A stretch of DNA of 64,000 nt from Scleromatobacter sp039920745 (GTDB taxonomy: Bacteria > Pseudomonadota > Gammaproteobacteria > Burkholderiales > Burkholderiaceae_C): NCBI GenBank assembly GCA_039920745.1, contig JBDSDD010000076.1, positions 9,398-73,397 on the forward strand, in the 5' to 3' direction. Within the stretch, counting starts at the first letter, position 1, and each line of letters opens with the position of its first letter. The notes beneath the pieces are model-generated. The model was given only the letters and a program-made list of their open reading frames with translations. It had not been told where the DNA came from and made no database searches. The position numbers and the translations under genes are program-made. This document shows, in pieces, positions 61,675 through 64,000 of this stretch.

Positions 61675-62960
61675 GTGCGCCGATGATCGAGCGCGTATTC
61701 AACCGGCTGAGCATCGCCGGGCTGTGCGCCACGTTGATCGGCAACGGAATCGGTCGCTTCGCATTCATTGCCTTGATGCCGGCCTTGATCCAGGCCGGTT
61801 GGTTCACCCAGGCCGATGCGTCGTACCTGGGCGTGGCGACGTTGGTGGGCTACATGCTGGGCGCCGCCCTGTCGGACTCGCTCGCCGCCCGGTTCTCGAG
61901 CGCAATGCTGCTGCGCGCATCCATGCTCGCATGCTCGTTGAGCTTCCTCGCCTGCGCGATCGCCGACGCCCCGCTGGCGTGGTACTACGCCTGGCGCACC
62001 GCTGCGGGCGTGTGCGGCGCCATCCTCATGGTGCTGCCGGCACCCGTGGTTCTCGCGCGGCACGAGGTCTCGATTCGCGCGCGCACGAGCGGCGTGGTGT
62101 TCTCAGGCATCGGTCTCGGCGCAGCGGTCTCAGGCGTCCTGGTCCCGCTCCTCATTGCCGGAGTCGGCCTTTCCTTTCCCGTCGGAGAGGCGGGCGTGCC
62201 GCTCTTTCGCTTGCAAGGCGTGACGGGCGCATGGCTGGGACTCGGCACCGTGTGCCTGGGACTGACGGCCTGGTCATGGCGCTCCTGGCCGGACGAAGAG
62301 AAGAGCGTCGCCCTAACGACCGAACGCGCCGAGTTGCCCAGCGACATCAAGCTGCGTGTCGCACTCATCGTCGTTGCGCATGGACTGAACGCCGTCGGAT
62401 ACCTGGCGCACACCATGTTCCTGCCCGACTACGTGGTCAGGGAATTGGGAATGCCCCTGTCCACCGCCGGGTTCTTCTGGTCGATGTTCGGACTTGGGGC
62501 CGCCATCGGTCCGATGCTGACTGGGACGCTGGCCGACCGGTTCGGCCTGAAGCGATGCCTGATCGCAGGCTTCATGCTGAAGGCCGTCAGCGCCGTCCTG
62601 CCCGTGCTCAGCAGCAACTCGGCCGTGCTGGTGGTCTCTGCTTGCCTCATGGGTATCTGCACGCCTGGCATTGTTGCGCTGGTATCGGCCTACACTCTTG
62701 ACTGCGTCGGGCAGGCGCATCATCGCAAGGCGTGGGGCTTGGCCACATCGAGTTTTGCCATCGCCCAGGCCACCGGCGGCGCCCTGATGGCATTTGCCGC
62801 GACCCGACTCGACTCATACCATGCGTTGTTCTGCGTGAGTGGCGCGGCCCTCGTCGGGTCGGTGATTTGCGTTGCGCTGATCAGCGAGCGATCATCCTCA
62901 GAGGAACCCAGTTCCGACAGTGACCCCTCGTTCGTTGTTGCTCCCTCGCCAAACCCATGA
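61671..62960 (+). CDS. MFS transporter, YbfB/YjiJ-like
   Basis: The 429-residue protein has about twelve membrane helices and resembles the YbfB/YjiJ group of the major facilitator superfamily: GNGIGRFAFIALMPALIQAG in the first helix, and the interhelix loop LTGTLADRFGLKRCLI. The direction and substrate are unknown. The start is GTG 61671 overlapping the preceding stop, or ATG 61683. The C-terminal tail is Ser-rich (SSSEEPSSDSDPSF). The stop overlaps the next binding-protein start (ATGA). Confidence 0.87.
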   Translation: MSAPMIERVFNRLSIAGLCATLIGNGIGRFAFIALMPALIQAGWFTQADASYLGVATLVGYMLGAALSDSLAARFSSAMLLRASMLACSLSFLACAIADAPLAWYYAWRTAAGVCGAILMVLPAPVVLARHEVSIRARTSGVVFSGIGLGAAVSGVLVPLLIAGVGLSFPVGEAGVPLFRLQGVTGAWLGLGTVCLGLTAWSWRSWPDEEKSVALTTERAELPSDIKLRVALIVVAHGLNAVGYLAHTMFLPDYVVRELGMPLSTAGFFWSMFGLGAAIGPMLTGTLADRFGLKRCLIAGFMLKAVSAVLPVLSSNSAVLVVSACLMGICTPGIVALVSAYTLDCVGQAHHRKAWGLATSSFAIAQATGGALMAFAATRLDSYHALFCVSGAALVGSVICVALISERSSSEEPSSDSDPSFVVAPSPNP

Positions 62961-64000
62961 ATAAAAAACACACGTTCGCAACCTTCCTCGCAATCGCAGC
63001 GCTGAGTCTCGGGTCCACGGGAGCCAGCGCGCAAATCCGCATCGGCCAGACCTCCGGCTTCACTGGGCCCGTCGCTGCCGCGGTCGCGGAAATCAACGTC
63101 GGCGCCAAGCTGTACCTGGACGCCATCAACGCGGAAGGAGGCATCGGTGGGCAGCAGGTCGAGTTGGTGTCGCTCGACGACAAGAACCAGCCCGCCCTCA
63201 CTGTCGAGAACGCCACCAAGCTCGTTGCCGATCCCAAGGTCGTCGCCCTCTTCCTGAACCGCGGCACGCCCCACACCAAGGCCCTGATGCCGTTGCTGGC
63301 GGAGGCCCACATCGTGCTGCTGGCGCCGTCCAGCGGCGCCATGGAGCTGCACTCGCCCGTCAACCCGTGGATCTTCAACGTCAGGACCACCTATCAGGCG
63401 GAAACCGAGCGCCTGGTCCGCCACCTCGGCACGTCCCGGCTCGACATGGTCGCCCTGTGCTACGTCAACGACAGCTTCGGCACCGATGCGTTGCAGGGCG
63501 CCATGAAGGTCTTCAAGGAAGCGAAGACGACGCCGATGGTGTCCGAAGCGATCGACAAGGCCAAGCCTGACTACACCACCTGTGTCAAGAAGATCATCGC
63601 CAACAAGCAACTGGGGGCGGTGTTCATCGGCACGTCGGTGTCCGTGGCCGCAGGCGTCAAGGCGTTGCGTGCCGCCGGTTCGGCCGTCACGGTCGCGACC
63701 TTGTCGAACAACGCCGCCTCCGGATTCGTCAAGGAGCTCGGCTCCAACGCCACCGGTGTGATCGTGAGCCAGGTGTTCCAGTCGGAGCGCAGCCTGGCCA
63801 CACCGATGATCGTCGAGGCGTCCAGGCTGGCTGCCGCCAAGCACATCAGCCCGCTCACGCCGGCGATGATCGAAGGCTTTGCCGCCGCCAAGGTGCTGGT
63901 CATCGGGCTGAAGAAGGCCTCGGCGGACGGCAAGAACCCCATCACGCGAGCCTCTTTCAAGAAGGCCCTGGAGACCTTCAACCGGGTCGATATCGGCGGC
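62957..64000 (+). CDS. ABC-type branched-chain amino acid-like binding protein 2 (3' end outside window)
   Basis: The frame is open from ATG 62957 to the window end, 348 codons. A signal peptide (KKHTFATFLAIAALSLGSTG, cleavage near ASA) is followed by IRIGQTSGFTGPVAAAVAEI and NAEGGIGGQQVELVSLDDKN, typical of Peripla_BP_6 proteins. YVNDSFGTDALQGAMK is the second-domain hinge. It is distinct in sequence from the first binding protein of the cluster. The start overlaps the MFS stop, so it is coupled to it. Permease genes might follow beyond 64000. Confidence 0.9.
   Translation, partial: MNKKHTFATFLAIAALSLGSTGASAQIRIGQTSGFTGPVAAAVAEINVGAKLYLDAINAEGGIGGQQVELVSLDDKNQPALTVENATKLVADPKVVALFLNRGTPHTKALMPLLAEAHIVLLAPSSGAMELHSPVNPWIFNVRTTYQAETERLVRHLGTSRLDMVALCYVNDSFGTDALQGAMKVFKEAKTTPMVSEAIDKAKPDYTTCVKKIIANKQLGAVFIGTSVSVAAGVKALRAAGSAVTVATLSNNAASGFVKELGSNATGVIVSQVFQSERSLATPMIVEASRLAAAKHISPLTPAMIEGFAAAKVLVIGLKKASADGKNPITRASFKKALETFNRVDIGG

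Overview
The window is 64 kb of G+C-rich bacterial chromosome, densely packed with genes. The gene content and order point to a betaproteobacterium of the order Burkholderiales. Supporting blocks are holC-pepA divergent from lptF-lptG, the alaA/hom/thrC/moeA/moaD/moaE/clpB run, clpS-clpA, a FimV-type polar protein, CysB, and Mth938-bcp. A genus near Leptothrix, Rubrivivax or Roseateles is a guess from general character; nothing in the sequence settles it. There are no intact insertion sequences, phage genes or CRISPR arrays. Most of the window is conserved chromosome with a few accessory patches.

Layout. 1-2.9 kb: end of a cyclophilin gene, lpxH, mtfA and a secreted TPR protein. 3-9.5 kb: clpS-clpA, an orphan ParB-like protein, a zinc-ribbon membrane protein with an HEAGH motif, icd and a tiny secreted Ala/Lys-rich protein. 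9.6-18.6 kb: pepA-holC, then the coupled chain lptF-lptG-cbiX-cysB-aminotransferase, converging on fimV. 18.7-24.9 kb: a crotonase, a histidine phosphatase, a Crp/Fnr regulator, an APH-like kinase with an acyl-CoA dehydrogenase, and a GST. 24.9-28.5 kb: tRNA-Arg(UCU), a DUF71 ATPase coupled to cobQ (B12 salvage), tRNA-Pro(UGG), a decayed stretch with an amidohydrolase remnant, and an S4 protein. 28.7-36.4 kb: an acetolactate-synthase-like TPP enzyme, then NAD synthesis (nadA, nadC, nadB) with a ComFB protein and a hydrolase between them.

36.5-48 kb is one long minus-strand block. In transcription order it runs alaA, a DUF1176 gene, hom, thrC, moeA, moaD, moaE, crcB, a flavin reductase, a small unknown gene and clpB. 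clpB has a very good sigma-32 promoter of its own. 48-50.2 kb holds a decayed prolyl-4-hydroxylase pseudogene, an Mth938 protein and bcp with a structured leader.

50.2-58.4 kb is the main accessory region: a tightly overlapping operon for trans-4-hydroxy-L-proline breakdown. It encodes the epimerase, a three-part D-hydroxyproline dehydrogenase and a DapA-like deaminase. A DUF885 metallopeptidase is translationally coupled to it, a prolyl isomerase gene follows, and a PAS-AraC regulator is divergent. 58.5-64 kb is a second accessory cluster: an ABC-type binding protein, a 637-residue FAD/NAD(P)-binding protein, an MFS transporter and a second binding protein cut by the window end. No ABC permease or ATPase is visible there. 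These two regions are the best candidates for undescribed biology.
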